Source: Ridgeia piscesae
Lineage: Eukaryota > Annelida > Polychaeta > Sabellida > Siboglinidae
DNA length: 64,000 nucleotides
Reading direction: 5' to 3'
Assembly (NCBI GenBank): GCA_025642075.2
Contig: JAODUO010000871.1
Coordinates: forward strand, 62,001-126,000
Shown here: positions 1 through 12,958 of the stretch, in pieces
Numbering within the stretch: position 1 is the first letter of the stretch
Layout: every line of letters starts with the position of its first letter
Notes under the pieces: generated by a model
Told to the model about the DNA's origin: nothing
The model's database searches: none
What the model saw: the letters and a program-made list of their open reading frames with translations, nothing else
Position numbers and translations under genes: made by a program

Positions 1-302
1 GTAATAGTATACTGTAAAACAAATTGCCAATTTAGATGGTTTTTAAACTCATCATTGTTCTGTGACACAAATTGAATACCAGATAATTATTGTCTTTTGA
101 AGTGAAATAGGTGGTTATCTGCTGTAAATTAACATTGTAATCAAAACATTTATTTCAAATATCTATATCCATAAAATATGGTGGTGGATCATTTTTCTAT
201 AGGGTGGGTTATTTTTCTAAAACTGAAAATCTATAGAAAAGTGGCCGAGGGGTCATTATTCTATATAGACTAGTGACCCCAGATGAGTTTTCTATATGAC
301 AC
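1..302. repeat. Terminal part of a foldback-type element (window begins inside it)
   Basis: This stretch is closely similar to positions about 34930-35176. Both share the block around ATAAAATATGG, the motifs CATTTTTCTATAG, GAAAATCTAT and GTCATTATTCTATATAGA, and they end on the same terminus TTCTATATGACACC. It is therefore a second copy of the right end of the foldback element described at 33031-35184. The remainder of this copy lies to the left of the window. Confidence 0.75.
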
Positions 303-2428
303 CAACATGTCAGGTTGATGTGCCACCCGTTATACTATCGTGCACTCCAAATGGTATGCGATTTACTAATATATTATAAACATGATTAATTTAGCCACAT
401 AGCAAGTTTGCCTGACATAATTTAGATAAACAATAATGGTTATGAAATAAGAGGAAATTCACATAAGTACTTGTTACTTGATAAAGCCAATTTATAAAAA
501 TTTAAACAACTATTAACACAGAATGTTGAATAAATAAATACCTAATGCTTACTGTTTAATATAGAACTTTCCTAATATGGCATCTTGCATAAGGTACCTG
601 TCATACAACAGCTATCTCTAGTGAGACAGCGGACTTACAGTGGGATATGGGACAATTATTTGTTGTGGGGCATTTTCTTGTGGTTGGATAATCAAATATG
701 TTACTGGTAATGCAATAAGGAATCTGTTTAATTGTTGTAGTGGGAGTGGCAAGTAATTGAAAGTATTTAAAACAATGATGTCCTGTTGATTTGAAACCTG
801 TACCCATCAGGCCAGTAAAATTTGAAAATGTATGGCCTGAACTGGCCCAACAGCTTCAAAACACACGCTGGGCGGTCAGGCCAGTACTAATGTCGAGCTC
901 TGCAACACCATTGATATAGAAATTAAAATACGTATACATGCTGCCTATGAAGCCTTTGGAGGACTCATGGAATGACATTAGTCTCCACAAAGTGTAATGG
1001 GTACAAGGTGACTACACTTCCAACACTACTGCACACATCTGAAACATACTCTACCATTACCACATCAGAAACCTTTCCCAAGTGCATCTCCAGTCGGCAT
1101 GACAAATCCTTTTTATCTCATGGAAAGACCACATTTCATATGTCAAAGGTTTGTGATGGGTTAACAACTGTCCAGCATATAAGCCATTCTACTAACTGCT
1201 TCCCAACTCTGCTGGACCATCACATCTTACCCTTATGAACGGAAGCAGACTGCTGTATAAAAAATCTTCGGGGAATTAACCAACAGGAAACGTCTTCATG
1301 GCAGATGAGGTAATAAAATAATTATGGTTAAAAGACACCTGAAAGTTACACAATCCCTGTAACCACCTGGGAGTCCACTGCACCACACTGGCACAATGGA
1401 CAGTAAAGAGAAAGAGATATGTTTTGGATCAGGTTTGTATTAATTTATAAAAAAATTGTTCCTGTAAACTGGAACACTAATTATTCATCTTTCTTACAAG
1501 CGAGTAGTACCTATGTGCTTTCCCTGATGTGAATGCATAATAAAAACAGTGTTGCATTACAATCACAGCTGCACTATCACTAATATCACAAACTTGAACT
1601 CAAGAGTGTTACTTTTGTACCAGCACTCTTCCAGACATATTTATGTTGCGAAAACTGGGCATCCTTTTGAAGCTCAAAGAGCGACCAGGTTTACATTTTT
1701 CTGCATCACTACAGTGAGCGAGATACTTATTTATTATTGGGGCTGTCTACGCATAGTCTTTGTCCAGGGTTCATTTGAATTTTTGATGTCAACAAGTAAC
1801 AAGCCTAAAGTATTGGGGCCTTTTCAAAATGATTTTTACTAACTTTTTTAATTTGTATGTGTTTGGAATGCTATTCTACATAACTTGCGGTACAAAGAAG
1901 GCAGATATTATTTTTGAATTGTGTTTAGACGTCTTAGACCAATTTATTTCCGTCAAAGCGATGTAAACCAGCTAATGACACAGCTCTGCATAGCTAACAT
2001 ATCCCACAGGCATCTGAACACCAAAGACGTGTATACAATGCGATGTCTGAAATTTAATTAAAAAACGCAATATTTTGTAAATTTAAACATTTCTAAAAAT
2101 CTGCATTGACAAGAACAAATTATATCGCCTGACTTTTGGGGATGTCTGGAATTTTTTTTAGAAACTGCCTTGCAGTTATGATGCCTGTGCATTGCGATGC
2201 GAGTAGCTGTGACATTGGCTTGGTTACATCAACTCGGTAGAATTACGTTGGTCTAAAACACAATTTTAAAAAGGATCTGCCTTGCTTGTACTGGAATGAT
2301 ATAGAATGAATTTCCAAACAGATACACATCAAAAAAGTTAGTAAAAATCTTTTTGAAAAGGCCCTAAAAATTCAGGCCAGATAACTGGAAGGTTACCATG
2401 ACATTACTGGTGCATGACAGCAAAACAA
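303..2428. other. Non-coding AT-rich stretch, nothing recognised
   Basis: No open frame here resembles a known protein, and I see no tRNA, tandem array or inverted repeat. The short open frames, up to about 97 codons, look like chance. Confidence 0.5.
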
Positions 2429-2456
2429 GTGTGTGTGTGTGTGTGTGTGTGTGTGG

Positions 2457-2504
<48 letters not shown>

Positions 2505-2521
2505 TGTGTGTGTGTGTGTGT
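2429..2521. repeat. (GT)n / (GTGC)n / (GT)n compound microsatellite
   Basis: A run of GT dinucleotides passes into about 11 copies of GTGC and back into GT. On the minus strand it reads as a His/Thr/Ala/Arg run, which is an artefact of the repeat. Confidence 0.95.
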
Positions 2522-5381
2522 AGTACTGTGTATGCGTGTGTGAAATACTGTGTACTATGTCTATGTGTTGTATGTTTGTGAGTGGTAGTGTGGGTAACTA
2601 TGTGATGCCTGAAATACTTACACATCCATGCGCTTTCTGTCAGCATATACCCACACAGTTTACCAGGGGTTTATTTAGACTAGAAAAACAACCCTTGTTT
2701 CTGATCAGAAATTAATCAAACCATAATGATTTATTATATGATTTAACTTACTTTAGAGCATAAATGATCGATGAGTTAAATCATACAATAAACCATTCTT
2801 GGAACCATGAACAATATATTCAATATAATTATTTATGTGGTGCAGTTTTTAATTAAAAAGACTCTTTGATACCAGAAAGGCTTTAAAAACTGGACAATTT
2901 TTATTAATGATGTTAATGTAATTATGTCAGATAACTGTATGTATTGTATCTTCTTATGGATACATTCCAGATGCTGTCAGAAAGAAAGAAGTGGTAAACA
3001 ACACCAAGAGAAGATTAAGAAAGTCTTCATGAATGCCTTTGAAGGGAATGAAGTTAGGAATCACTGGATGGAGAATGTAGCTGGATGCAGCAAGCTTATG
3101 GACAGACACATTTTGAGCAATTTTTTCATCAAATAGTTGTCATGTGCCACAGGAAACAAATGGCACACTGCAAGTTTGCATTTATTTTACAATTATTTGC
3201 TTGTTATGTGTATTGGAGTTGTTTACGTTGATGATATTCCAGTGTACTGCCAGTTAAAGTTAAAGTGTAAACAACTGGATACTTATTGTACAAGAATATA
3301 TCTTTTATAAGATTAATATGTATACAGTAATAACCATGTTTACAAATTATCTGACTATGCATGGCGGTTACTTATTAAAATGTTCTCAAGTTAACTTATA
3401 AAACCAGACAGTATTATGTGTATACAAAATGTACTTATTTGTTTATTTGTTAATCATAATTTTTTTATTTGGCTTGTTTAAATGAACAAATTGGACTTGC
3501 ATTATTATTCAGCATAAACAATTTGTTTTGGTTTACAGTGCACTCTGGATAGGCAAAATCTCCACAAACCCAAGGAAATACTCTAATTAGAAGTTCTACT
3601 ATGTTTTGGCACCTTACAGGATTGAGTTCAAGTTTTCTGGATTGCACTGTATATAGATAATATGCATGCATACATAAATAGCCACATTTAGCCAAATTAA
3701 ATACGTCAGCTAACCATTGACACACCATTGGCAGCCGAGCATGAGCCGCCTTTGGCTCAAACATGTAGTTGTACTGGCTGGGATATGCTAATATAAAAAG
3801 CAAAGTACACCAGAAGTTCACAGTTACATCTTGCTCAAGTACAGTTGTATACTATGCCAGTATGTCTACAAAATGGCTTCTATAGTTTGTTTGGAATTTG
3901 AAGAGGATTATTTTTAATTGGATGATTGATAACTTGAGCTTGAATAGAGAAGGGGAAAGTGACACAGGGAGCAGTAACACACTGAGACTGGGAACAGTAC
4001 ATGTGACACATTAAATACTTTACATGTGGTGGGACAGTAGTTTTAGTGTGGCTGGGGCAGTTACCTGTTGTGGGGTAGTGGAAGATATGACAGTTCCCTA
4101 AGGTGGGGACGGCACAGTTATCGGTATTAGGGGAGGGGATAAATCTGTGTAGCAGGGATGAGCACAAGTATAAGACAGGCACAGTTCAAAAAAGTGTAAC
4201 AACTATTACTCACCAGCTGCACAAAGGTTGTTACTTTCATCCGGCGGAAAATCTCATCTTTGCGAAACTTGTAATCTATAAAACAATCATTGTTGGAAGT
4301 AGAATATTTTTAAATCTACGTGACGTTTCAAAATAACATGACATTTCAAATTAAGGCAACATCAATTTATTAATTTGGATTATGGATCTGCTAATGTTGT
4401 GGAAAAACGGTGGAAATAAAAATACAATTGTTATTTCAAACTTTTATTTCTGATTGAAACGCTGAGCCAAATAATTTTCACTGATTCATCAATATCAATT
4501 TTTTTTTATTAAATGCTGTTTCACTGGTAGTCACGCATCAATCCAATGAAACCACGTAAACCCAAGTTGTCATATGATTTTGTTGATTCATAATGGCATT
4601 ACAACATGGAATGTCAATAAAATAATTGAGAAAATATTACTATTTTTTGAAAAAATAGGAACACCCTAACAAATTACATTTTGGGTGGGTGGCACTGAGA
4701 TGCCAATTTCTTGTGTGGCACTACAACAGTAAATACCCGTGCAATATCAGCAAATCTTATTATTATCCAGTCAAGTTCAAGATGCCAATATGCATTCACA
4801 TTGCTCTGGCTATCTCTTGACACATGCTTTGTGAACAGCAAACATCTGTCAAGTGTCATAGCTACACTGAACTTGTGTAATTGTGTAATGCACAACAACT
4901 TTATTTGCCAATGTTATCAACATGTTACCAATACTGTTATCACTATTAGTAACCATCTTCTTAGTTATGACAATTATTCAAACGAAAGCATAAATTCAGG
5001 CTAATCTACCCTATTAATGTTCAGGTTACCCTGTACACTGGACATTGGTAGTATAGTCTTTCTGTGGATAACTGGCTGAACACTTTTCATACTTGATACA
5101 ATTTTGGCAAATGTTTTTTAAGTCATCTAAATAGTATTTAGAACTTAAAAAGCCATGTTTCTATTTGGTCCCAGAGATTGAGTTGCCATTTTTAAAATGA
5201 CCGCTAAATATAATTTCCATGTACATTATTACATGCTTCATCTAGAGCATTAATGGTGGTCATCAATACAAATGTCACAATATCTCAAAAACCACACCAC
5301 AATCGAGCAGTAATATTAATGATATTGGATTATAAACTTGGTAGATAGTGATGTAAAACAATGTACATGTTACTACCACTG
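2522..5381. other. Non-coding stretch, two unconvincing open frames
   Basis: Two open frames stand out only by length: + strand 2924-3136 (70 codons, Lys/Asn-rich) and - strand 3465-3821 (118 codons, GTG start). Neither has a recognisable domain, convincing splice sites or a family resemblance. No other structure was found. Confidence 0.4.
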
Positions 5382-5475
5382 ATATTCATATATCCGCCTT
5401 ATTTCAAAGATGGCGTCCAGATAAGCAACCAGTAATATTCATATATCCGCCATTTTAAAGATGGCGTCCTGATCA
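5382..5475. repeat. Two-copy tandem duplication, period about 53 bp
   Basis: ATATTCATATATCCGCC followed by AAAGATGGCGTCC occurs at 5382 and again at 5435. Each copy also holds a small palindromic pair (CCGCCATTTT / AAAGATGGCG). Similar ATCCACCATTT motifs follow as far as about 5630. Confidence 0.7.
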
Positions 5476-5816
5476 GCCATTTACCCATATCTGAAGAACT
5501 ACGCAATAAAGCCAAAAAACCAATACCACATTTATGTCGGGATTTTAGACATGATCATGCATTTCGTTTGACCTTTGTCAACTTTCAAATATCCACCATT
5601 TGTAATATCCACCATTTTTAAAGACGGTACCTGACAAAATCAATATTATATCCATAGCTTAAGAATTTCGTAGCTTAGAGACACAAAGTTGATGTAAAAA
5701 TACATAATTTTTAGAAGTGTGTTGTATTACTTTTGACTTCTCCGTCATTTTAAAAGATTGCCACCCTTCAAACAGTATTATTTCCATATCTGAAGAGAGC
5801 CTGTTATCCCTGTGTC

Positions 5817-6352
5817 TTAAAGGGATTCTCCAGTCAGTGAGAGATTCACACCATTTACTTACATCTGTATAATATATTGGTTGTGCCGAGTAATTGTGTA
5901 CAAAGATCGTTAATAAACAATTAATTATAGTATAATTGTACCAGAAACATTCCAGGTTGGATTCAGGGCGCTGCCATCTTTAGACTTATGCGCCAGTGAC
6001 ATAAATCGCTTCACTGGCGCATGCACATTCGAACATCCTATGTCTGTCCAATGGTATTTGATATACAGGGTGTATCCAGTACGTCGCGGATTGCCTACGT
6101 CACTATCACAATTATTAACAAAGATGCCTTTTTCAACAGTGCGCCAGTGACGTAAACGATTTGGCTTACGTCACTGGTGCATAATTTCAAGATGGCAGCG
6201 CCCTGAATCTAAGATAGCATGTTTTTGATACCATTAAACTATAGCTAATTGTTTATTAACGATCTTTGTGCACACTTACTAGGCACAACCAATATAATAT
6301 ACATATGTAATTTAATACTGTGAACCTCTCACTGACTGGAGTATCCCTTTAA
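5817..6352. mobile_element. MITE with ~190-bp terminal inverted repeats and TTAA target duplications
   Basis: TTAA at 5817-5820 and TTAA at 6349-6352 bracket a 528-bp element. The left end starts AGGGATTCTCCAGTCAGTGA. The right end, read on the other strand, starts AGGGATACTCCAGTCAGTGA. The arms stay alignable for roughly 190 bp, for example GATCGTTAATAAACAATTA and TTCAGGGCGCTGCCATCTT occur in both. The centre carries a further nested pair (GCGCCAGTGACRTAAA). No transposase is present. TTAA duplication with AGGG ends fits Kolobok-type elements better than piggyBac, whose ends start with CC. That family assignment is inference. Confidence 0.85.
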
Positions 6353-6699
6353 GATCTATGTATCGTCGAACCTTGAAGCTGATGTGAAATTATAGATTTT
6401 GGAAGCAATGATTTGATAGATGACATTTAGATACATTGGTTTATTGGTTTCAAAATAATGCCAATTAGCCTTGAATCCATATTGAAAATTCCCAAGGAAA
6501 GTAAGGAAAAGAAACATCAGCTCCAGAAGAATAATTCATAATTCTAAAGTGTCCATGGTCAGTTTTGCAGCTGGAAATCCATTAACTCTATGCTACATCA
6601 GAACAAATCTAAAGTTCTGCCTGATTCATCTTTTTTTCGCAGATAAAGATTGCCCACATTTGATTACGTTTTGTCAATAATGATGTTGCTGAACAACAG
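6353..6699. other. Non-coding spacer
   Basis: I see nothing here beyond AT-rich unique-looking sequence between the MITE and the CTA microsatellite. Confidence 0.5.
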
Positions 6700-6746
6700 C
6701 TACTAATGCTACTGCTACTGCTACTGCTACTGCTACTGCTACTACA

Positions 6747-6840
<94 letters not shown>

Positions 6841-6877
6841 TAATCTACTACTACTAATACTACTACTACTACTACTG

Positions 6878-6937
<60 letters not shown>
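6700..6937. repeat. (CTA)n trinucleotide microsatellite
   Basis: An almost pure CTA run of about 240 bp with an initial CTACTG sub-repeat and one interruption near 6840 (TATAATCTACTACTAATAC). Confidence 0.97.
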
Positions 6938-7019
6938 GTGAAGTTCGTACTATAATTCTAAAGTGTCAAAATAAATCATGCGATCCAACATTTCTACTAA
7001 AACGTTGCATCGATCTACT

Positions 7020-10000
7020 GATTACAACTATTATTAATATGTCAATGAAGGATGGTGTTCTTCCTGATGATTACAACTATTATTAATATGTCAATGAAGG
7101 ATGGTGTTCTTCCTGATGATTACAACTGTTATTAATATGTCAATGCAGGATGGTGTTCTTCCTGATGATTACAACTATTATTAATATGTCAATGCAGGAT
7201 GGTGTTCTTCCTGATGATTACAACTATTATTAATATGTCAATGCAGTGTGGTGTTCTTCCTGATGATTACAACTATTATTAATATGTCAATGCAGGATGG
7301 TGTTCTTCCTGATGGTTACAACTATTATTAATATGTCAATGAAGGATGGTGTTCTTCCTGATGATTACAACTATTATTAATATGTCAATGAAGGATGGTG
7401 TTCTTCCTGATGATTACAACTATTATTAATATGTCAATGCAGTATGTTGTTCTTCCTGATGATTACAACTATTATTAATATGTCAATGCAGTATGTTGTT
7501 CTTCCTGATGATTACAACTATTATTAATATGTCAATGAAGGATGGTGTTCTTCCTGATGATTACAACTATTATTAATATGTCAATGAAGGATGGTGTTCT
7601 TCCTGATGATTACAACTATTATTAATATGTCAATGAAGGATGGTGTTCTTCCTGATGATTACAACTATTATTAATATGTCAATGAAGGATGGTGTTCTTC
7701 CTGATGATTACAACTATTATTAATATGTCAATGAAGGATGGTGTTCTTCCTGATGGTTACAACTATTATTAATAGGTCAATGCAGGATGGTGTTCTTCCT
7801 GATGATTACAACTATTATTAATATGTCAATGAAGGATGGTGTTCTTCCTGATGATTACAACTATTATTAATATGTCAATGAAGGATGGTGTTCTTCCTGA
7901 TGATTACAACTATTATTAATATGTCAATGCAGGATGGTGTTCTTCCTGATGATTACAACTATTATTAATATGTCAATGAAGGATGGTGTTCTTCCTGATG
8001 ATTACAACTATTATTAATATGTCAATGAAGGATGGTGTTCTTCCTGATGATTACAACTATTATTAATATGTCAATGAAGGATGGTGTTCTTCCTGATGAT
8101 TACAACTATTATTAATATGTCAATGAAGTATGGTGTTCTTCCTGATGATTACAACTATTATTAATATGTCAATGCAGGATGGTGTTCTTCCTGATGATTA
8201 CAACTATTATTAATATGTCAATGCAGTGTGGTGTTCTTCCTGATGATTACAACTATTATTAATATGTCAATGAAGGATGGTGTTCTTCCTGATGATTACA
8301 ACTATTATTAATATGTCAATGAAGGATGGTGTTCTTCCTCATGATTACAACTATTATTAATATGTCAATGAAGGATGGTGTTCTTCCTGATGATTACAAC
8401 TATTATTAATATGTCAATGAAGTATGGTGTTCTTCCTGATGATTACAACTATTATTAATATGTCAATGCAGGATGGTGTTCTTCCTGATGATTACAACTA
8501 TTATTAATATGTCAATGCAGTGTGGTGTTCTTCCTGATCATTACAACTATTATTAATATGTCAATGAAGGATGGTGTTCTTCCTCATGATTACAACTATT
8601 ATTAATATGTCAATGAAGGATGGTGTTCTTCCTCATGATTACAACTATTATTAATATGTCAATGAAGGATGGTGTTCTTCCTGATGATTACAACTATTAT
8701 TAATATGTCAATGCAGGATGGTGTTCTTCCTGATGATTACAACTATTATTAATATGTCAATGAAGGATGGTGTTCTTCCTGATGATTACAACTATTATTA
8801 ATATGTCAATGAAGGATGGTGTTCTTCCTCATGATTACAACTATTATTAATATGTCAATGAAGGATGGTGTTCTTCCTGATGATTACAACTATTATTAAT
8901 ATGTCAATGAAGTATGGTGTTCTTCCTGATGATTACAACTATTATTAATATGTCAATGCAGGATGGTGTTCTTCCTGATGATTACAACTATTATTAATAT
9001 GTCAATGCAGGATGGTGTTCTTCCTGATGATTACAACTATTATTAATATGTCAATGAAGGATGGTGTTCTTCCTGATGATTACAAGTATTATTAATATGT
9101 CAATGAAGGATGGTGTTCTTCCTCATGATTACAACTATTATTAATATGTCAATGAAGGATGGTGTTCTTCCTCATGATTACAACTATTATTAATATGTCA
9201 ATGAAGGATGGTGTTCTTCCTCATGATTACAACTATTATTAATATGTCAATGCAGTGTGGTGTTCTTCCTGATGATTACAACTATTATTAATATGTCAAT
9301 GAAGGATGGTGTTCTTCCTGATGATTACAACTATTATTAATATGTCAATGAAGGATGGTGTTCTTCCTGATGATTACAACTATTATTAATATGTCAATGA
9401 AGTATGGTGTTCTTCCTGATGATTACAACTATTATTAATATGTCAATGCAGGATGGTGTTCTTCCTGATGATTACAACTATTATTAATATGTCAATGCAG
9501 TGTGGTGTTCTTCCTGATGATTACAACTATTATTAATATGTCAATGAAGGATGGTGTTCTTCCTCATGATTACAACTATTATTAATATGTCAATGAAGGA
9601 TGGTGTTCTTCCTGATGATTACAACTATTATTAATATGTCAATGAAGGATGGTGTTCTTCCTCATGATTACAACTATTATTAATATGTCAATGAAGGATG
9701 GTGTTCTTCCTCATGATTACAACTATTATTAATATGTCAATGAAGGACGGTGTTCTTCCTCATGATTACAACTATTATTAATATGTCAATGAAGGATGGT
9801 GTTCTTCCTCATGATTACAACTATTATTAATATGTCAATGCAGGATGGTGTTCTTCCTGATGATTACAACTATTATTAATATGTCAATGCAGTGTGGTGT
9901 TCTTCCTGATGATTACAACTATTATTAATATGTCAATGAAGGACGGTGTTCTACCTCATGATTACAACTATTATTAATATGTCCATGAAGGATGGTGTTC

Positions 10001-10449
10001 TTCCTGATGATTACAACTATTATTAATATGTCAATGAAGGATGGTGTTCTTCCTCATGATTACAACTATTATTAATATGTCAATGAAGGACGGTGTTCTT
10101 CCTCATGATTACAACTATTATTAATATGTCAATGAAGGATGGTGTTCTTCCAGATGCTTACAACTATTATTAATATGTCAATGAAGGATGGTGTTCTTCC
10201 TCATGATTACAACTATTATTAATATGTCAATGCAGTGTGGTGTTCTTCCTGATGATTACAACTATTATTAATATGTCAGTGAAGGATGGTGTTCTTCCTG
10301 ATGATTACAACTATTATTAATATGTCAATGAAGGATGGTGTTCTTCCTGATGATTACAACTATTATTAATATGTCAATGAAGGATGGTGTTCTTCCTCAT
10401 GATTACAACTATTATTAATATGTCAATGCAGGATGGTGTTCTTCCTGAT
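7020..10449. repeat. Minisatellite, exactly 70 units of 49 bp
   Basis: The unit begins GATTACAACTATTATTAATA and ends GTTCTTCCTGAT. The first unit starts at 7020 and the last ends at 10449, which is 3430 bp or exactly 70 x 49. I also counted 70 units individually, so there is no net indel. Variation is by substitution at a few diagnostic sites: GAAGGATGG, GCAGGATGG, GCAGTGTGG, GAAGTATGG, and CCTGATGAT versus CCTCATGAT. The order gaagTatgg, gcagg, gcagTgtgg, gaagg... recurs at units 23-25, 29-31 and 49-51, which indicates multi-unit duplications. Every frame contains stops, so it is not coding. Confidence 0.97.
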
Positions 10450-10542
10450 GATTTCAAGCCAGCTTTGGTCAATCCTCTTATCAAAAAACAAAAATTCTTG
10501 AGAAAAAAATGAACTATAGACTACCGGGTATTGTCCTATTCC

Positions 10543-10740
10543 TGGTCAGCCATGGTAGTGAATGGTGACAGCCATAGCCAATGACAGTCGACCCTAGTCA
10601 TTGATGTTCAACCATGGTAGTTAATGGTTGACCTTGACATTTGATGGTCAACCATGACATTTGATGGTCAATCATCAACCACGGTAGTTGATGGTCAAAT
10701 ATAGTTTTGATGGTCACCCATTGTATTTTATGGTTTTTAA
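10543..10740. repeat. Degenerate TGGTCAACCATGG-type tandem repeat (array A)
   Basis: Loose repeats of about 20-26 bp built from GTTGATGGTCAACCATGRYA. Its end (TTTTGATGGTCACCCATTGT) matches the end of array B at 13641-13960. Confidence 0.75.
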
Positions 10741-11081
10741 CTGAACAGATTGTGTCGACTAATTTAAATATATGTGATGCATTTAATCATTCATCTCTAA
10801 TCTTTGATCATGACAGTAAATTGCCATAAGACATTCTTATCATATTTTCAGTAAAATTTAGTTGAATATTGCAAGTATTAATGTAAAACGTTCTGCCACC
10901 ATTACGAACTTGGGTATAAAACAATTCCGATAGTTCAGTAAATATGACAAAAATCCTTGTTTTTAACATAACAAACAATTCAGTACATGCAAGCATGAAT
11001 ATAAGCATGTACTTGAATTGGATATATTTAAAAAAACAGTGTACTAAAATTATTCTTATTTACAAGTCATCCTCAACACGT
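10741..11081. other. Non-coding spacer
   Basis: AT-rich sequence between array A and the inverted-repeat element. I see nothing further. Confidence 0.4.
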
Positions 11082-12958
11082 AATTTATTGCCTAACATAG
11101 ACTTAGCCTGGCTCCGTCGCTTCACAAAGTGCAATAGACTTGGCCGCGCCCAAGTTGCTCACCATAATTAATCAAATGAAAAATGACCTATCCCCACAGC
11201 TCCAACCACCCCATCCAATCACCGAGTCTCTTCTCTTCTTACTTGGCACCTCCATTGTTTAAGTCTTGCCTTGGCATAGCTCCGTATTTATCAGTTTCGT
11301 GAGCTAATATCATATTTTGTTTAAACGAAGTTACGGTTTATTATTTTATTTTCACCTCTGCAATATAATGGGCTGTTTTCAGACCACTTTTCAGTTGTAT
11401 TTTTCTACTATTAGCCGTTTTTCGACTTTGCCATTTCAATTTTTATGTAATTGTAATGGCGGACGACTCGCAAACACGACACCGTCTGCACTAGACTCAT
11501 GCGTGGCGGCGATAATCATCCGAACAAGTGTCTCTTGTCATGGTATTACAGTCGCTACAACCCGCGCTATTAGATGTGCAGCCACAAGCGGGCTAGCCTA
11601 CAGACATGTAGCATATCTCTCGGCAGCTTTCTTGAGTTTTCTCCGGTGCCATCACCGGAGATGGTCCAAGACTGTGACCTTTAGTCCATGTTGGAAGATA
11701 TTCTCAACCGTCTTTGCGAACAGCCTATATTACCTACGTGCGATTAGCGAGGGTTCAACCGTCATTGGGGACGCGAATAATCGGCCCTGTTGTGCTCCCG
11801 GCAGGCCCAGTTTCGACTTGAGTGTTCGACAGAAATACCCGGACTAAAATAGTCCCGCCAGTTGGATTCCTAAAAGAGAATCCGAGCACATCCGGCAGTC
11901 CATGTCAATGGACTTACGCCAATGGGCGCAAAACTGGAGTTTACCTTCGCCGGCTCCACGACACGGTTTGGGGCCGTTTCCACAGAAATTAACGGTTGAC
12001 TGAGCATTGAAACGTTGGTAACGGGAATACACAGGTGAGTCCCGGACATGACTTCCCGACTAGCGACATTATGTAGGCGAGTACGCATGCCATACCCCGG
12101 CAGAATCTGCCGGTTCTGCCCGTTTCGGGCGCTCACGTGGCGTTTGATGATCGGCTCATGTATTCCTGTCCGGATGACGATGGTGCCTAGAGTTCTGTCG
12201 ACAAACAGTACACTGATCCAGCTCCACAATCAGTTGCCGTACAACCGGACGAACAATGTGACAAGATATCACATTCAGAACGGGTCATCCTGGTCTGCAC
12301 GTATCTCTCTGATGTATTGCCAGCGATTGACAGTGTTGTCCTTGCACAGTGCCACGTCTGTCAGCACTGACACAAACTGATTATACCATCCCGATCACTC
12401 CCCCAGCCTGGTTTTCCTTTTTCTGAGGCAATGATCAATCACTTTCAGAAAATTCAGCAAGAATTAAAAAAAACTCAGGTGGGCAAAGGTCCATGCCTTG
12501 GAGGGAGCACAAGCGCCTCCTCTTTGTGTCGTTCAAACTAGGGCATAAACGAGACATTGTACCGTCCACAAACTCCGGGTGGATCCGGAAAACGATTCTG
12601 GTGTGCTACACAAATTCCCCTACACCTCTCCTCGAGTCCCACAAGGTTAAGGCGCACCAGGTATGATCCATGGCTGCATCACTCGCATTCCACAGACAGG
12701 CCTCCATGGAACAGATTCTGCGAGCTGATACCTGGCGTTGTCATAACACCTTCACCGAGTTTAATCTCAAGGACCTATCTCTCTATTCTGCCGATCTCAT
12801 TCAACTGCAAATTCAATTCAGTGGCTGCAGAATCAATTCTGCACACCACATTAGAGATTATTAGAGATAACATTGTCTATATCCCACCATCCATTCACCT
12901 AGATTCTGCACCTTGTGAAGCGACGGAGCCAGGCTAAGTCTCTGTTAGGCAATAAATT
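11082..12958. mobile_element. 1.9-kb element with 45-bp inverted ends and a GC-richer core of unknown content
   Basis: The 45 bp at 11082-11126 (including CTTAGCCTGGCTCCGTCGCT) recur in inverted orientation at 12914-12958, with one or two mismatches. The interior from about 11450 to 12900 is clearly richer in G+C than its surroundings. It has several overlapping open frames on both strands: + 11317-11847 (176 codons), + 12048-12380, + 12557-12937 and - 11870-12229 (119 codons). I recognise no transposase, RT or recombinase motif in any of them. The terminal 45 bp and the following roughly 130 bp are shared with the adjacent 313-bp MITE, so both belong to one DNA-transposon-like family. It may be a longer non-autonomous copy with a captured or decayed interior. 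That is inference. Confidence 0.6.

Noticed and set aside
2924..3136. 70-codon plus-strand gene or terminal exon
   Set aside because: Lys/Asn-rich frame follows a possible acceptor, but the frame after the acceptor and the open frame disagree and no family resemblance was found.
3465..3821. 118-codon minus-strand gene
   Set aside because: Relies on a GTG start, composition looks random, and no domain was recognised.
7020..10449. CRISPR-like regular array
   Set aside because: Units are contiguous with no unique spacers, the whole 49 bp repeats, and the genome is eukaryotic. It is a minisatellite.
11317..11847. 176-codon protein in the GC-rich core
   Set aside because: Competing long frames on both strands, no motif, and it lies inside an inverted-repeat element. 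Described as element interior instead.
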